DNA of 64,000 bases from Macrobrachium rosenbergii (GCF_040412425.1 NC_089766.1:13877008-13941007), one strand, 5' to 3'. Positions 51,664 to 63,879 are shown, counted from the first letter of the stretch. The notes: generated from the sequence alone by a model not told the origin. Program-made: numbers and translations.

Positions 51664-51751
51664 AAGAAAAAGCATTTCGTATTTGCCGTGGGTAAACATT
51701 AGCCACAGAACGAAGGAAGGAAAGAAAAGACAAATACGAATTCTCTGGTCT

Positions 51752-51813
<62 letters not shown>

Positions 51814-51972
51814 AGTGACTGAAAACACACACAGGCCAACACGCTCCCTGTCCCTGCAAATTTGCTCTCTCGTTGCCCGACTTCTGATTTTCGCATTGTC
51901 GGATAGCAAATATTAACAGACGACTGCTTTGCACGTCGCTTTTTTTTTCCCCTCTCTCTCTCTCTCTTTTTA
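51205..51972. repeat. Cluster of (GA)n/(CT)n microsatellites
   Basis: GA 51205-51277, CT 51393-51453, GA 51590-51659, GA 51755-51809 and CT about 51952-51967. The spacers are mutually unrelated and the tract orientation switches, unlike the composite arrays elsewhere. Confidence 0.96.
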
Positions 51973-52035
51973 TTTTACCTGAGAAAAAGTAAGGATTAGC
52001 AAAGAGTGAGAAGGAGTGGATGGAGGCCAAACAGA

Positions 52036-52343
<308 letters not shown>

Positions 52344-52346
<3 letters not shown>

Positions 52347-53120
52347 CTAGAACACTGATCACTGTTATCAGTATACATGTATTTTCATTGCCATATCTAC
52401 CAATCTGTACCATTTTAAAGTGTGAGCACACTCAATAACAATAAAAAAAAAATAACAAAATATCAACTCTCTGAACTGCCATGTATCAAAAAGACTTAAA
52501 ACTGCTATAAATTTTCCCATCTCTCATCCCGTCCTTCTTTTCCAAGATGGCTTCCATCCGTCATGAGAATATGTCGTATATTCTCCCTAAAATATACATA
52601 AATATATACACTGTATATCCAGTGGCGCTCTTATATATATATCAAGCGGTGTCTTTTAAAAAATCCAGTTTCGGGGTCGTATTTCATATTTAGTGCCGCG
52701 GGCCATCCAAGGTCAGTGCCGGCAGAATTATCCTCGCCTTCTGCTCTGCCCGGGACCCCACTAGGACTTAGGGGGGGAGGTCCTGGCTCTGCCTTAGACG
52801 TTATGGCTCATATGTCTTCTTCGGCATGAATGGATGACCACGGCGGCAGGTCCCTCTTAATTCATTGCTGAAGCCAAAAATGTCTGCAAGGAATAATTCG
52901 TTTGAATGTTCCCCATTAAGCAGCCATTTCTCGCACTGGCTCTTTCAAAATGACTGTCCCTCACATTGCGAGGTTTTGTGGTCTTCATAGATAAAGCAAA
53001 TTTGAATCTCTTGGAAGTTTCGGAGACTGGTGACAGTTTCCTTACCTTTTTCTCCTAGCTCAGGATTTTTTTCATCCCGGAATCCTACGAATTTCCATCC
53101 TATAGAGGAAGGACCTATCA

Positions 53121-53126
<6 letters not shown>
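52344..53126. other. Unannotated sequence, part GC-rich
   Basis: A GC-rich patch at about 52670-52880 stands out but has no repeat partner or coding motif. Confidence 0.45.

Positions 53127-53156
<30 letters not shown>
53127..53156. repeat. Poly(T) run
   Basis: About 30 T residues. On the minus strand it would be a poly(A), but no retroposon body is recognisable upstream of it. Confidence 0.93.
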
Positions 53157-53158
<2 letters not shown>

Positions 53159-53212
53159 ATCCTTCAGGTTTACAAGGACATCCGGTACAAACACGTGCAC
53201 TAATAATAATAT

Positions 53213-53304
<92 letters not shown>
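53213..53304. repeat. Compound (CTA)n(AAT)n microsatellite
   Basis: CTA 53213-53263, AAT 53264-53304, the same pairing as at 39.5 kb. Short ATT runs follow. Confidence 0.96.
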
Positions 53305-53307
<3 letters not shown>

Positions 53308-53344
53308 TGATTATTATTATTAAATTATTATTATTATTATTATT

Positions 53345-53850
53345 AAATTCAGTTTTAAAATATCAATTTCATGTATAATTATTATCATCTTTATTACTAA
53401 ATTCATCTTTAAAATAACAATTTCATGAAGGTATTTCACTACTGCAGAATTGTTCTTTAACAACATTTCAATATGTTTTTCAGCAAAGGACGCCCCTTCC
53501 TTAGTACAACTGAAAATTTAATTATATAAACCCCAATTCTGGCAACGTGCTATGTCTACCTGTCTGATTCAGTTACCAAACCGCCTCCAGTTCAGTCCGA
53601 GACAGGTATGGAAGACATGTCTAAAACGACGCCTATGTTCTTCGTCTCTTGAAAACGCGGGCATTGACACAAGACCGCCCAGACATTTTCGGTTTACACA
53701 TAACAGTACTGGCATCGAAATATGTGTAAATCTTTTCTGAGATGCTTCACAACCATTATTAAAATGTACTAATTTTATTCATATCCAAACTAAAACTAAC
53801 GAGAAATTTTTTTAGAAACATGGTAAATACAGTTCCCTACAGACCCCTTC
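53345..53850. other. Unannotated sequence
   Basis: Nothing recognised. Confidence 0.5.
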
Positions 53851-54156
53851 ATGGAATACAGTGGAATTTAAAGTTCAAACCAACGCCAAGCGCTGGAACC
53901 TATGAGGTCATTCAGCACTAAAAGGGAAATTGAGAGTAAAAAGTTTTACAGCTGTAACAGGACGTAAACCTCGTAAACAATGAAGCAATAGTTAGGAGAG
54001 GTGGACAGTATAAACGAAGAAAGATAATATGAATGGAGGTATAGTAAAAGGAATGAGACAGGGGTTACAGCTAGGGACAGATAGGACGTTGCAAAGAACC
54101 TTAAATAATGCCTACAGTACACCGCATGAGGTGCACTGACGGAATTAACGGGGTAC
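53851..54156 (+). mobile_element. Family A retroposon, copy A9
   Basis: Nearly full length and more diverged: atggaatacagtggaattta at the left, gacagataggacgttgca in the core, aacggggta at the end. The 3' hairpin has one substitution (agtacacc). Confidence 0.9.
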
Positions 54157-54464
54157 AAATCCTTTAACTGCACAGTCAGATAAAAACGTTTCACATCTAG
54201 CTAAATACTAAAATTATGTTCAGTAAATTTCTCAGATGATAATGAATTAAAACTTATTACATATCAGTACGTAACAGCTCAAAAGCCACAAGTCAGTTCC
54301 GTGTGTGATCTACACAGACACAAAAATGTAATGCAAATAAGTACGCATTTTTGTTATGGTAATGCTTTACACATCATTTCTCTCAATAATTCATCGACCC
54401 TTAACATACCCCACAAAGAGACCTATAAATTCTCTGTTTAATAAAGATTCTTCTGAATAATAAT

Positions 54465-54466
<2 letters not shown>
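54157..54466. other. Unannotated sequence
   Basis: Nothing recognised. Confidence 0.5.

Positions 54467-54545
<79 letters not shown>
54467..54545. repeat. (AAT)n microsatellite
   Basis: About 79 bp of AAT. Confidence 0.97.
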
Positions 54546-54548
<3 letters not shown>

Positions 54549-54642
54549 GAATTAAACCAAATACTATATACAGATCAAATTTCAATCCCACTATATGACC
54601 AGATTCCTCAACGTAAAAATAAAGCCATAGAAGGAGATTTAC

Positions 54643-54705
<63 letters not shown>
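54643..54705. repeat. (GA)n microsatellite
   Basis: About 63 bp of GA; its flanks are not part of the array that follows. Confidence 0.96.
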
Positions 54706-54708
<3 letters not shown>

Positions 54709-54865
54709 AGATCCAAACCCTCGCCCTGGTCTTCGGTGTAAGTCAATCAAAACTTTCTTTGAGGTCAACTTCCAGAGGATAATTGACAGCCACTCATCGC
54801 AGCAGAGGGTCGGAGGCTCCAAAGGTGTCCAGAGGTGAGAGAAAATTGAGGAGGAGATCGAGGAT

Positions 54866-54905
54866 AGGAAAAGAATAACAACATTATGTTCCGAGTGAAA
54901 TGCAC

Positions 54906-54973
<68 letters not shown>

Positions 54974-55056
54974 CTCAAAGGTTAAGGGACCTTTAAAAAA
55001 AATGCGATCCAGAAAGTAAAGGAAAAGAATAACATTATGTCCTGAGTGAAATGCAC

Positions 55057-55119
<63 letters not shown>

Positions 55120-55201
55120 CAGGGGTTAAGGGATCTTTAAAATAAATGCGATCCTGAAAAGATAGGAAAAGAATAACATTATGTCCTAAGCAAAGTGCAC
55201 C

Positions 55202-55261
<60 letters not shown>

Positions 55262-55339
55262 TCAAAGGTTAGTAAATCTTTAAAAGTCCGATCCAGAAAA
55301 GGGTAAGAAAAAATTAACATTTCTTCCTGAGCAAAATGC

Positions 55340-55409
<70 letters not shown>
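54866..55409 (+). repeat. Composite (GA)n minisatellite, four units
   Basis: Each unit contains ggaaaagaataaca, cattatgtcctgagtgaaat and gcacc, then (GA)n, and between tracts ctcaaaggttaaggga and atgcgatccagaaa. (GA)n at 54908-54971, 55061-55116, 55205-55257 and 55343-55409. Period about 145 bp. Confidence 0.95.
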
Positions 55410-55412
<3 letters not shown>

Positions 55413-55736
55413 GGCCATCTAGAAAGGGCAAGGTTCACCAACCCCGTCACAGCCAAGGACAAACGAAAAATATCAGAAAAGGAACGTGGGCATTAAGACT
55501 CTCCTGCAGATTCGCATCTTCATACGCGACCCTATGCATCTCCTTCAGAAACTCATTTATGCATCTAAAGAATCTGCTTTACATATCGTCCTCAGATGCA
55601 GGCTCCTGCATACTGAGGAGGTACGTAAATCGTTCTCAGATAGAGAGGCTTATGCTGCTCAAGAAATATCTCCATACATCTTCCTCAGATACACAACAAT
55701 ATCCGTCAGTAAAAGGGGCTTCTCCTTTATCGTTTT

Positions 55737-55739
<3 letters not shown>
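55410..55739. other. Unannotated sequence
   Basis: An open plus frame crosses it with no recognised domain and runs into the (CT)n tract. Confidence 0.45.

Positions 55740-55799
<60 letters not shown>
55740..55799. repeat. (CT)n microsatellite
   Basis: About 60 bp of CT. Confidence 0.97.
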
Positions 55800-55802
<3 letters not shown>

Positions 55803-55863
55803 GCGCATCAGGACAATCCACCCTGTGAAAGCTTGTCATAAGTTCATAACTTCTTGGAATTGT

Positions 55864-55864
<1 letters not shown>

Positions 55865-55922
<58 letters not shown>

Positions 55923-55936
55923 TATAATAATAATAT
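55865..55936. repeat. (AAT)n microsatellite
   Basis: About 72 bp of AAT with one ATT slip near its end. Confidence 0.96.
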
Positions 55937-56342
55937 AAGCTCACTACCTCTATGCAACTTACTCGTCAATGCATTCATGCTATAAATCTTTCTTTACTTC
56001 TTTCATACAAATTCCTCAATTACTTAATTGTACATTTTCCTTGCAAAATTCTTTCTATACAGTACGTGGAAGCATATTACCATCTTTTCTTGAGATTCTT
56101 CTGCTTCTCCAAGAGGGGATATCTGTTATATCTCTCACAAAGACGTCGCATCATTTTACCTCGAGATGCTGTTACATCTTTCCTCGATGAGGCCGTCGCA
56201 TCTTCCCTCAAAACGTCATGCTAACCACATCTTAAAAAGAGGTATTATATTCGTCCCTACTTAGATCTATCCATTTGCTTGCATATTGAGCAGTACTGTG
56301 AGCAATAATCACCGGCAGCGTGGCAAACGTAAGCAGATTAAA

Positions 56343-56343
<1 letters not shown>
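55937..56343. other. Unannotated T/C-rich sequence
   Basis: Nothing recognised. Confidence 0.5.

Positions 56344-56397
<54 letters not shown>
56344..56397. repeat. (GA)n microsatellite
   Basis: About 54 bp of GA. Confidence 0.96.
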
Positions 56398-56398
<1 letters not shown>

Positions 56399-56709
56399 TG
56401 GAACTATAATATATCAAATTTATGGGACATCGCAACTAGATATTCATCTTTCTCGAGTACTCAAATCCTAAGGCGAGTTTTGCTACCGCTATTTGATAGC
56501 AAAATTCAGCTAAGGATGGCGAAGAACGTACTTGCTAGTGAATTTGACCCAATTCTGCCATATGAATTATGACCTCTTATGGTTCCTGGTAGATCATTTT
56601 TAGAATAAATATTTAAAAATATATAGATACGAATTATACTTCTTCAGAGGCCAATGTTACTGGCCTGAAAACACTAATTATTATGTACCAAAGTTAGTTT
56701 GTTTCCATA

Positions 56710-56740
<31 letters not shown>

Positions 56741-56934
56741 CTATATATGTCTAATCATACTTTTAAGACATAACAATTACTTATTTAAAATCTTCTTAAA
56801 AATCATTTATAATTATATCTTATCTCCCACTCTCTATCGTATTCAGATGGTGCACGTCAATTAACAATTGCAATTGTCTAGTATGAAAGGCCCGGAGCCT
56901 CTATAACTTACCTTTCAAATCATATAATATAGAA

Positions 56935-56936
<2 letters not shown>
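56398..56936. other. Unannotated sequence
   Basis: Short CT/TA run at about 56711-56740; otherwise nothing. Confidence 0.5.

Positions 56937-56967
<31 letters not shown>
56937..56967. repeat. (CT)n microsatellite
   Basis: About 31 bp of CT. Confidence 0.95.
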
Positions 56968-56971
<4 letters not shown>

Positions 56972-57762
56972 GCCACTGACGGCAATAAAATATTCGAGGA
57001 CCTTATTAAAAGTTATCATAGACACCTCATTTTTCCCTTCTCGGCATCTCTTTACAACTCCCAAGACCCTACAAGCAGGTGAGTGGGACGAAAGGTCGAA
57101 AATGATTCTTCCCCGGGGAAATTATGGCCTTTACTTGACACCCAACACCTCTGCTCCTCCCTCCCCCTTTCACCTGGTCTCATACCCGCTCCTCCCTCCC
57201 CCACTGCCGCCCACTTATTCATCCTCCAAATAAGAAATAGCTCCAACTCCCACACCTCTCCCACCGTCTAGATATCCACTTTTTTCTCCTACCGAGCCCC
57301 ATCCTTGATTGGCTTGGCATTCCGCGACACTGCTCCTCATCCTTTCTCTCAGTAAAACAATCCTTCTATGCGTTTAATTTCACCCCCCACCCTCCACACC
57401 AACCTCTCACCCATGAGGGCTCATGCATAACCAGGTCGTCCCCACCATTTCTCCCTTCATATATAGCCATCTAACTCTCTCATTCCCCACTCTTCAAACG
57501 TATTATCCTTAACAAATTAGTTCCCAATTACAAAGTACCTACCCAGTCTTGAAGCACCTTTCTATTCATTCCCCCCCCCCCCCGTTCGTATCTTTATTCA
57601 GGTCCCCTCCACGACACTTTTACTACCAACCATTCAATCCACAACACGTACCTTCACCTTCTTCAATCCTCAGCATTTCAATCCCTAGCACTTCTACTCT
57701 CAAACCAAGACACCTTTCTGTACACCCTATCAGATACTGCAGACTTGTACTCTTCCTGTATA

Positions 57763-57766
<4 letters not shown>
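56968..57766. other. Pyrimidine-rich unannotated sequence
   Basis: C/T-rich on the plus strand, with a C13 run at 57571-57583. No gene recognised. Confidence 0.5.

Positions 57767-57793
<27 letters not shown>
57767..57793. repeat. (CA)n microsatellite
   Basis: About 27 bp of CA. Confidence 0.94.
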
Positions 57794-57799
<6 letters not shown>

Positions 57800-58234
57800 T
57801 ACAATACTCATTTATCATCTCCAGCATTATGGAACTTTCAGAGATTCTGTGTAGCTACATTCGTCGGATTCTGACTCAGATTCCATGTCATTTTATTCAC
57901 TTCGTCTATTTTACATTTTCCTGGCGTACCCTTTAGGGGACTGCCATAAACGTAGTGGAAACGACGTCTCTTCCTGAAACAAAGTTGTGTGTCATATTCA
58001 TAACTACTTTTCAGTTTCGACAACGCTTGCTGGGCATTCTGCTAATATATGTGTATGTGGAGTGTTCATTTCTTATTCCAGAGCAATTATACTAATTAAA
58101 TATCATAATAAAATTCTTTCCATTAGAAAAATCTGCACCCGATCAATAATGAATTGCTTCTTATTAAAGTAATTAGCCACAATAAGTGAAAATGACTCGA
58201 ACACCCTAAAAATGTTCCTGGTAAAAAGAATCTT
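57794..58234. other. Unannotated sequence
   Basis: Nothing recognised. Confidence 0.5.
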
Positions 58235-58631
58235 AACAAGTAAAAATGCGCCGAAGTTTTTTCGGCACAATAGAGTTTTCTGTACAGCCTCTACAGCGTA
58301 TAATCAAGGCCACCGAAAACAGATCTATCTTTCAGTGATCTCGGTATAACGCTGCATGAGCCGCGGTCCATGAAATTTTAACCACGGCCCGGTGGTGGCC
58401 TGTCCTATATTGCTGCCAGGGGCACGAATATGGCTAACTTTAACCTTAAATAAAACAAAAACTACTGAGGCTAGAGGGCTGCAATTTGGTATGTTTGATG
58501 ACTGGAGAGTGGATGATCAACACCAATTTCCAGGCCTTTAGCCTCAGTAGTTTTTAAGATCTGAGGGCGGACAGAAAAAGTGCGGACGGACAGACTAAGC
58601 CATCTCAATAGTTTTCTTTTGCCGAAAACTA
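58235..58631 (+). mobile_element. Family B multi-hairpin element, copy B6
   Basis: Full copy: aacaagtaaaaatgcgccga start, hairpins 1-3 with a few stem mismatches (hairpin 1 right arm cttttttcggcac), gtgcggacggacagac block, terminal agttttct/gaaaact. Confidence 0.93.
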
Positions 58632-59194
58632 AAATAAAACCTTGAAAAAAGTGTAAAGATCCCACAACCCATAGGAAATGCAAAGCCCTCCCAGATAGCG
58701 TCGCTGGGGCGACGTGACTGGGACTCATAGGACGTCCGCTATCGGCGCATAAATTCTGAATCCTCCGGGACATTAGATCCCGGCTCGAATCCAAGGTCTT
58801 CCGTTTCAAGCTCCTGTGGAGACAGTCAGCATCCTTTTCCTTATTAAGATAAATCAAATGTTTATTAAGGGAAAATGAGATTTGCTTTTTCTGCAAGGCG
58901 TTTGAGGGATAGGTTTCTAATGTCCTATGTAACTTTAATACGTGACAAATGGATGGACTCTCTCTCTCTCTCTCTCAAACGCATTTTATTCTTGAAGGGG
59001 TGACTTCAGAAAGGCCTACCATATCTTTTTTCAGCAAGCAATTTGGAGTGAAGTTGCAGCCCCTACGCCCTCTTCTCCAACCAGGCTTTGACAAAACAAC
59101 GATGCTTATTTCGTTGAAGAGGAGAATATCATCAAGACTGTTAAATTGCCACGAATACCCCTTCATATCAAATTCACTTTACCTTAGGAATAAT
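58632..59194. other. Unannotated sequence with a box-B-like motif
   Basis: The minus strand reads ggattcgagccggg near 58781-58794 without a clear box A. A 6-bp stem (gtcgct/ggcgac-type) lies near 58699. No gene supported. Confidence 0.4.
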
Positions 59195-59403
59195 GTATGC
59201 CCAGAGCGAATTATATATGATAAGTGCATCTACCCCAGCCACGATTCGAACTTACTCCTTTTGGGTTTGATACAGAGGTGGCAGGGACTTGTCCACCGGG
59301 AGGGTTAAGACCCTGTCCCATCCAGATTAAGCCCAAAAGGCATAGGTTCGAATTCTGGAAGGGCAGATGCACTGATAATGTATAATTCTGTTTGGGAGGA
59401 CGT
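59195..59403. mobile_element. Head-to-head pair of tRNA-like SINE segments
   Basis: Left arm 59195-59269 (minus) and right arm 59328-59403 (plus) are inverted copies. Both read, outward, cccaaaagg, box B-like gttcgaat, a purine patch, agatgcac, then tataattc. The 58 bp between carry cagaggtggcaggg and cctgtccca-type segments. Each arm has a box B; together they form a long imperfect palindrome. Confidence 0.75.
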
Positions 59404-59547
59404 TTTGCCTTGGTAGGGTGAGTCTGATTGTAACGGGTGTTTGTGGCTTAATGTTTTTGAGTATAAAAAGTCAACTATGTATTAGTGACAAAACTAAAGC
59501 ACACACACATATGTATATATATAAATGTGTGTGAGTATATAAATACA

Positions 59548-59548
59548 T

Positions 59549-59620
<72 letters not shown>

Positions 59621-59640
59621 ATATATATAGTATATGTATA
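59548..59640. repeat. Compound (CA)n(TA)n microsatellite
   Basis: CA 59548-59562, TA 59563-59618, broken TA to 59640. Confidence 0.96.
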
Positions 59641-60125
59641 TGGATATAATACGTATACATTTATACGTGTTCGTATACAAACTTCTATTTGTAATAAGTT
59701 TTGTCACAGAATCATGCTTCATATACGCTGCACTCAATTAAAATCAAGTATCTTACGTCTGATGTAGCCAAATTAGTCAAAGCTTATGAACGGTAATTAA
59801 AAGAATAACTGAAACGGATTAATCAACTATATGAACAGTGAAAACAAGGTAAGTTCATTGGCCAGTAAAATGCAAAGCACACAAAAAACGAGTTTATAAA
59901 AGGTCTATTATATGAAGAAAGTGATCGCCAAAAATAACAGAATATGTGAATGTAAGAAGGCTTGCCACTGAATGAAAACAGAAAACATAAAAAAACATAA
60001 AACGAGAACTGTTTGCTGTTGCATGAAAAATACATGACAGTTAATCAACTATTAATAATTACTCTTGTATAAAACAGTGACGGGACAAATATTTCAACAT
60101 AATCCTCTCTTTAATTATAAACTAT
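59641..60125. other. A-rich unannotated sequence
   Basis: Nothing recognised. Confidence 0.5.
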
Positions 60126-60489
60126 AACAAGTAAAAAATGCGCAGAAGGTTCTTCGGCGCAATCGACTTTTCTGTTCAGCGTACAATGCTGTATTAAACT
60201 CTCAGCATCTGCCCATGAAACTTCCAACCACAGCCCGGTGGTGGCCTGTGTTCTTGGCACCTGTAGCGGTGCCATACGCACGGTCATGGCTAAGTTTAAC
60301 CTTAAATAAAATAAAAACTACTGAGGCTAGAGGGCTGCAATTTGGTATGTGTGATGATTGGAGGGTGGATGATCAACGTACCGATTTGCAGTCCTCTAGC
60401 CTCAGTAGTTTTTAAGATCTGGGGGCGGACTAAAAAAGTGCGGACGGACAGACAAAGTCATCTCATTAGTTTTCTTTTATAGAAAACTA
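60126..60489 (+). mobile_element. Family B multi-hairpin element, copy B7 (short subfamily)
   Basis: Lacks hairpin 2: hairpin 1 (imperfect) is followed by gttcagcgtacaatgctgta and ctcagcatc, then ggcacctgtagcggtgcc, itself a small inverted repeat absent from the long copies. Hairpin 3 and the terminal hairpin are intact. Shares these features with B1. Confidence 0.92.
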
Positions 60490-60880
60490 AAAACCTTAGA
60501 AAGCAAAATAAAAATACCTCACAAAAATGATAAAATCTTAAAATAAAATTTTCATAATCAAATAAATAAAAATCAAAACCTAAGGAAAGTATATTACTGG
60601 AGTTTTCCTAATTACCCGCCTCTCGACATATGTAGTGAAGTCTGTGAAGACCGGTTGCTTAATTCTGTATAGGAACACAAGGACCAATTCTTTTCCTGTC
60701 TCACTTTCTTTCTGTCTTTCTTTCTTTCTAACTTTCTTCACTTCTTTCTCTTTAAGGTTTCAGCCTCTAATGACTTGCACGAATCTAAGCTGTTAAATCT
60801 TCGGTAACAATTTCCATTAGATTAACTTGGTTACGTAATTAGCATCGGGAGGAGTATTGCTCTAAAATGCCTTTTGGAAA
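60490..60880. other. Unannotated sequence
   Basis: TTTC-type run at about 60706-60735. No gene. Confidence 0.5.
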
Positions 60881-61074
60881 AGGAGGAGGAGGAGGAGGAG
60901 GAGGAGGATGAGGATGAGGATGAGGAGGAGGAGGAGGAGGAGGAGGAGGAGGAGGAGGAGGAGGAGGAGGAGGAGGAAGAGAAGAAGGAGGAGGAAGAGG
61001 AGGAGGAGGAGGAGGAGGAGGAGGAGGAGGAGGAAGAGGAGGAGGAGGAGGAGGAGGAGGAGGAAGAAGAAGCA
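60881..61074. repeat. (AGG)n purine tract with AGA/ATG variants
   Basis: About 194 bp of nearly pure purine triplets. Frames give poly-E, poly-R or poly-S/P only; the short continuation downstream is likewise purine-driven. Confidence 0.96.
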
Positions 61075-61751
61075 ATCGTGTTGGATGAAGGCTGGTGTAG
61101 TGGTGAGGGGTATTGGAGGAGGGATGAAGAGGTGCTAAAGGTGAACGATGAGGTATCAAAGGGGAAGATGGAAGGTGGTGATGACAATGATGGCAGGGAT
61201 GGTATGTAGAAGGCGAAGAAGGTGGTGGAGATAATGACTTTGATGGGAGAGATATGGATGGTGGTAGTGGCGATACTTGTAGAGGAAGGAAGGGAAAAAG
61301 GAATGAACGAGACAAGCTTTTGACGGTCCATGTGGGGAATGTCGAAGTGAATTTACGAAGGTTTCTTGAAGCGATACTGAAACTTTCAACACACCTTTAA
61401 GGTCTGTTTAGAAGCGGCAATACGACAATGAGGTACAAAAAGGCCAACTGCAGTATTGGAATCCAATTCACTATGGACTTCGACAACGGGACGTCAAGAA
61501 CGTAATACTCAAAATAAGAAAAATATAACTTTTTTTTAAATGAAAATCACAGCGTCAAAAGTGTTGAATACCTAAATACCGTCATCTACAAGATTATCTA
61601 AACTGAAAAGACAAAAATGGGGTTAACATTCTTTCTAAAAATTGGAAAAGTCCGCTACCCAGCAATCAAATTTCAACTCAAAATCTAAACTTGTAGAAAT
61701 GGGCAACATTTATCTTTTGTAGATTCTGTAACAAATAACATCTGTGATATT
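61075..61751. other. Unannotated sequence, first part G-rich
   Basis: GGT/GAT-rich to about 61280, then ordinary AT-rich DNA. No domain. Confidence 0.5.
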
Positions 61752-62020
61752 GAATTAAATATAGAACTTAGGCCAGAGGCCAAGCGCTGGGACCTATGAG
61801 GTCAGTCTGCGCTGAAAGGGAAACTGACAGTAAGAAGGTCTGAAAGTTGTAACCGGAGGAAAGCCTCTTAGTTGCGCACTAAGAATCAACTGTCAGGAGA
61901 GGGTGGAAAGTAAGATGGAAGAAAGAAAATATGAACGGATGTACAGTAAAAGGAAGGAAAGGGGTTGCAGCTAGGGGCCGAAGGGACGCTGCAAAGAACC
62001 TTCAGTAATGTCTGCAGTGA
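61752..62020 (+). mobile_element. Family A retroposon, copy A10 (3'-truncated)
   Basis: From gaattaaatatagaacttag through the intact 5' hairpin (agcgctgggacctatgaggt) to tctgcagtg, where it stops before the 3' hairpin is completed. Confidence 0.92.
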
Positions 62021-62379
62021 CAAGGATTTAATTGGTTTTGCAAAATACTCTACAGAATACACATCTCGAAAGGCGTCCCTCTGAAAAATCCTAAAAACAA
62101 TTTATATTTCTAAGCACAAAATCTAAGAGTCAATAGACATACTTAACGCATGGCTACTGCATTCCCTTTCTCTCAGGGACAAAATTTCTAGACGGACTGA
62201 ATGACCTGCTAATAATGGCGTTACACCAACTATGGTCACCCGAAGCCGGAAATGTCTTATTAGAACATTTAATGACTTGTGCGAATTACTTGGAAAATCT
62301 TTAATAACGACTTTCGTCAGCCACGCTCTTAACTTGGCTATCTAATTAGCCCCAGGCGGAGGATTCTCTCCAAATGAGT
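62021..62379. other. Unannotated sequence
   Basis: Nothing recognised. Confidence 0.5.
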
Positions 62380-62499
62380 TGAGGAGGAGGAGGAGGAGGT
62401 GGAGCAGCTGGTGGTTGTAAGAGGTTGGGGGAGTTGGTGGCATTGTAATTGTAAGAGGAGGAGGAGGAGGAGGAGGAGGAGGAGGAGGAGGAGGAGGAG
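62380..62499. repeat. (GAG)n tracts
   Basis: GAG 62380-62402 and about 62454-62499 flank a GTGG-rich segment. Confidence 0.92.
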
Positions 62500-62583
62500 T
62501 AAGGAGTGAATTTTACTGCCAGATATGAGATGCCTACCTAATACAGAAGCATAATGATGATGATGATGACATCCAATCACTAT

Positions 62584-62594
62584 ACCAATTTTCC

Positions 62595-62653
<59 letters not shown>

Positions 62654-62696
62654 ATAACTGGTTCAGACGGGAATAATTTCACACTATCAGTTTTCC

Positions 62697-62771
<75 letters not shown>

Positions 62772-62790
62772 CATCACTGCTTCAGACGGG
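62584..62790 (+). repeat. Composite (GA)n duplication, two units
   Basis: tttccaatgag/tttccattgag leads into (GA)n (62598-62652 and 62699-62769), and each tract is followed by gcat(a/c)act and ttcagacgggaat. Confidence 0.92.
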
Positions 62791-63355
62791 AATATAACTA
62801 CTGAAGAAATAAATTCCTTGAAATGTAGGAATTTATCCGTGATGATTTCCTAACTGAAAATGTGATGATTATTGCTTGTCAGCTCCACCATATCAAAGAA
62901 AAACAAGGATTGATTCATGTGTATTCATTACATTATAACAGAGAATAAAAAAAAATGATCTGACCAGTATGAGCCATTATATCTCATCTATTTTACAAAT
63001 ACAAGACTATCAAAATTATCTGTTTTTACTGAATCCTAGAAAGCGATTTTGCAAAGCCAACCAAACAGATTACATATGAAATCAGAAGCAATTAATAGAA
63101 ATAAATAAATCAGTCACTAAATAAGCCTTTCAAATATACCTGTGGTTTCATAATTACCCTTCTTTTCCTGCGACGCCAGATCAGGTATATAAATCCCTCC
63201 TTCTCACCTGGGAAACTTAACTCTTATGCCTTTGACGGGTTGTGAGTTAAGTTGTGAAATCTTTGGTAAGAATTCCCATCACTGACACCCTAAACCTGCC
63301 TACCTAATTACAACGGGGCGAGGGGTCGTCCTCGACAGAGATAGGGAGAAGGCAG
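62791..63355. other. Unannotated sequence
   Basis: Nothing recognised. Confidence 0.5.
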
Positions 63356-63356
63356 A

Positions 63357-63428
<72 letters not shown>
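63356..63428. repeat. (AAT)n microsatellite
   Basis: About 73 bp of AAT. Confidence 0.97.
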
Positions 63429-63429
<1 letters not shown>

Positions 63430-63877
63430 GTCTTTATTTCAGATCAGGGCCATATATATGGAATATACAAAGCAGAGGCAATACAATACACACAATCTAG
63501 ATACACGAGACAAAATGATAAAAATGATTGATTGATTGATTTATGTCTATTAAAACTGGCTTCACAACACGTAGGCCACTGACGTCGTAATAAAATTAAA
63601 AGGGAAACTAAAAATAAATAAATAAGTTTCAAAGGAGTTTCATATAAAAAATATCTAAAAATATATATTTATATAATATCTGTTCAAATATATTATCCAT
63701 GCATACATATACTTTGTGTCTATGATCTAAATTTTGTTAAGGAGGTCCGCCTCCCTCACAAAGATATATAAGTGCTCTATATTATAGTGTCTGAGAAGGA
63801 GATGGAGATGGTGGAGGGAGGGAGGTAGTGAAGGTGAAGGATGGAGAGATGGAAAGGTGTAGTTAAACACTGATGAT

Positions 63878-63879
<2 letters not shown>
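63429..63879. other. Unannotated sequence
   Basis: G-rich patch at about 63796-63850. No gene. Confidence 0.5.

Noticed and set aside
55486..55938. 150-codon plus-strand frame
   Set aside because: Half is (CT)n- and (AAT)n-derived; the remainder has no recognised motif.
56912..56970. Minus-strand exon ending at a good AAAG|GTAAGT donor near 56911
   Set aside because: The upstream side is a (GA)n tract with no pyrimidine-rich acceptor within reach.
60831..61331. Poly-Glu, poly-Arg and Ser/Pro-rich frames over the AGG tract
   Set aside because: Open on both strands in several frames because of the triplet repeat; the flanking residues show no domain.
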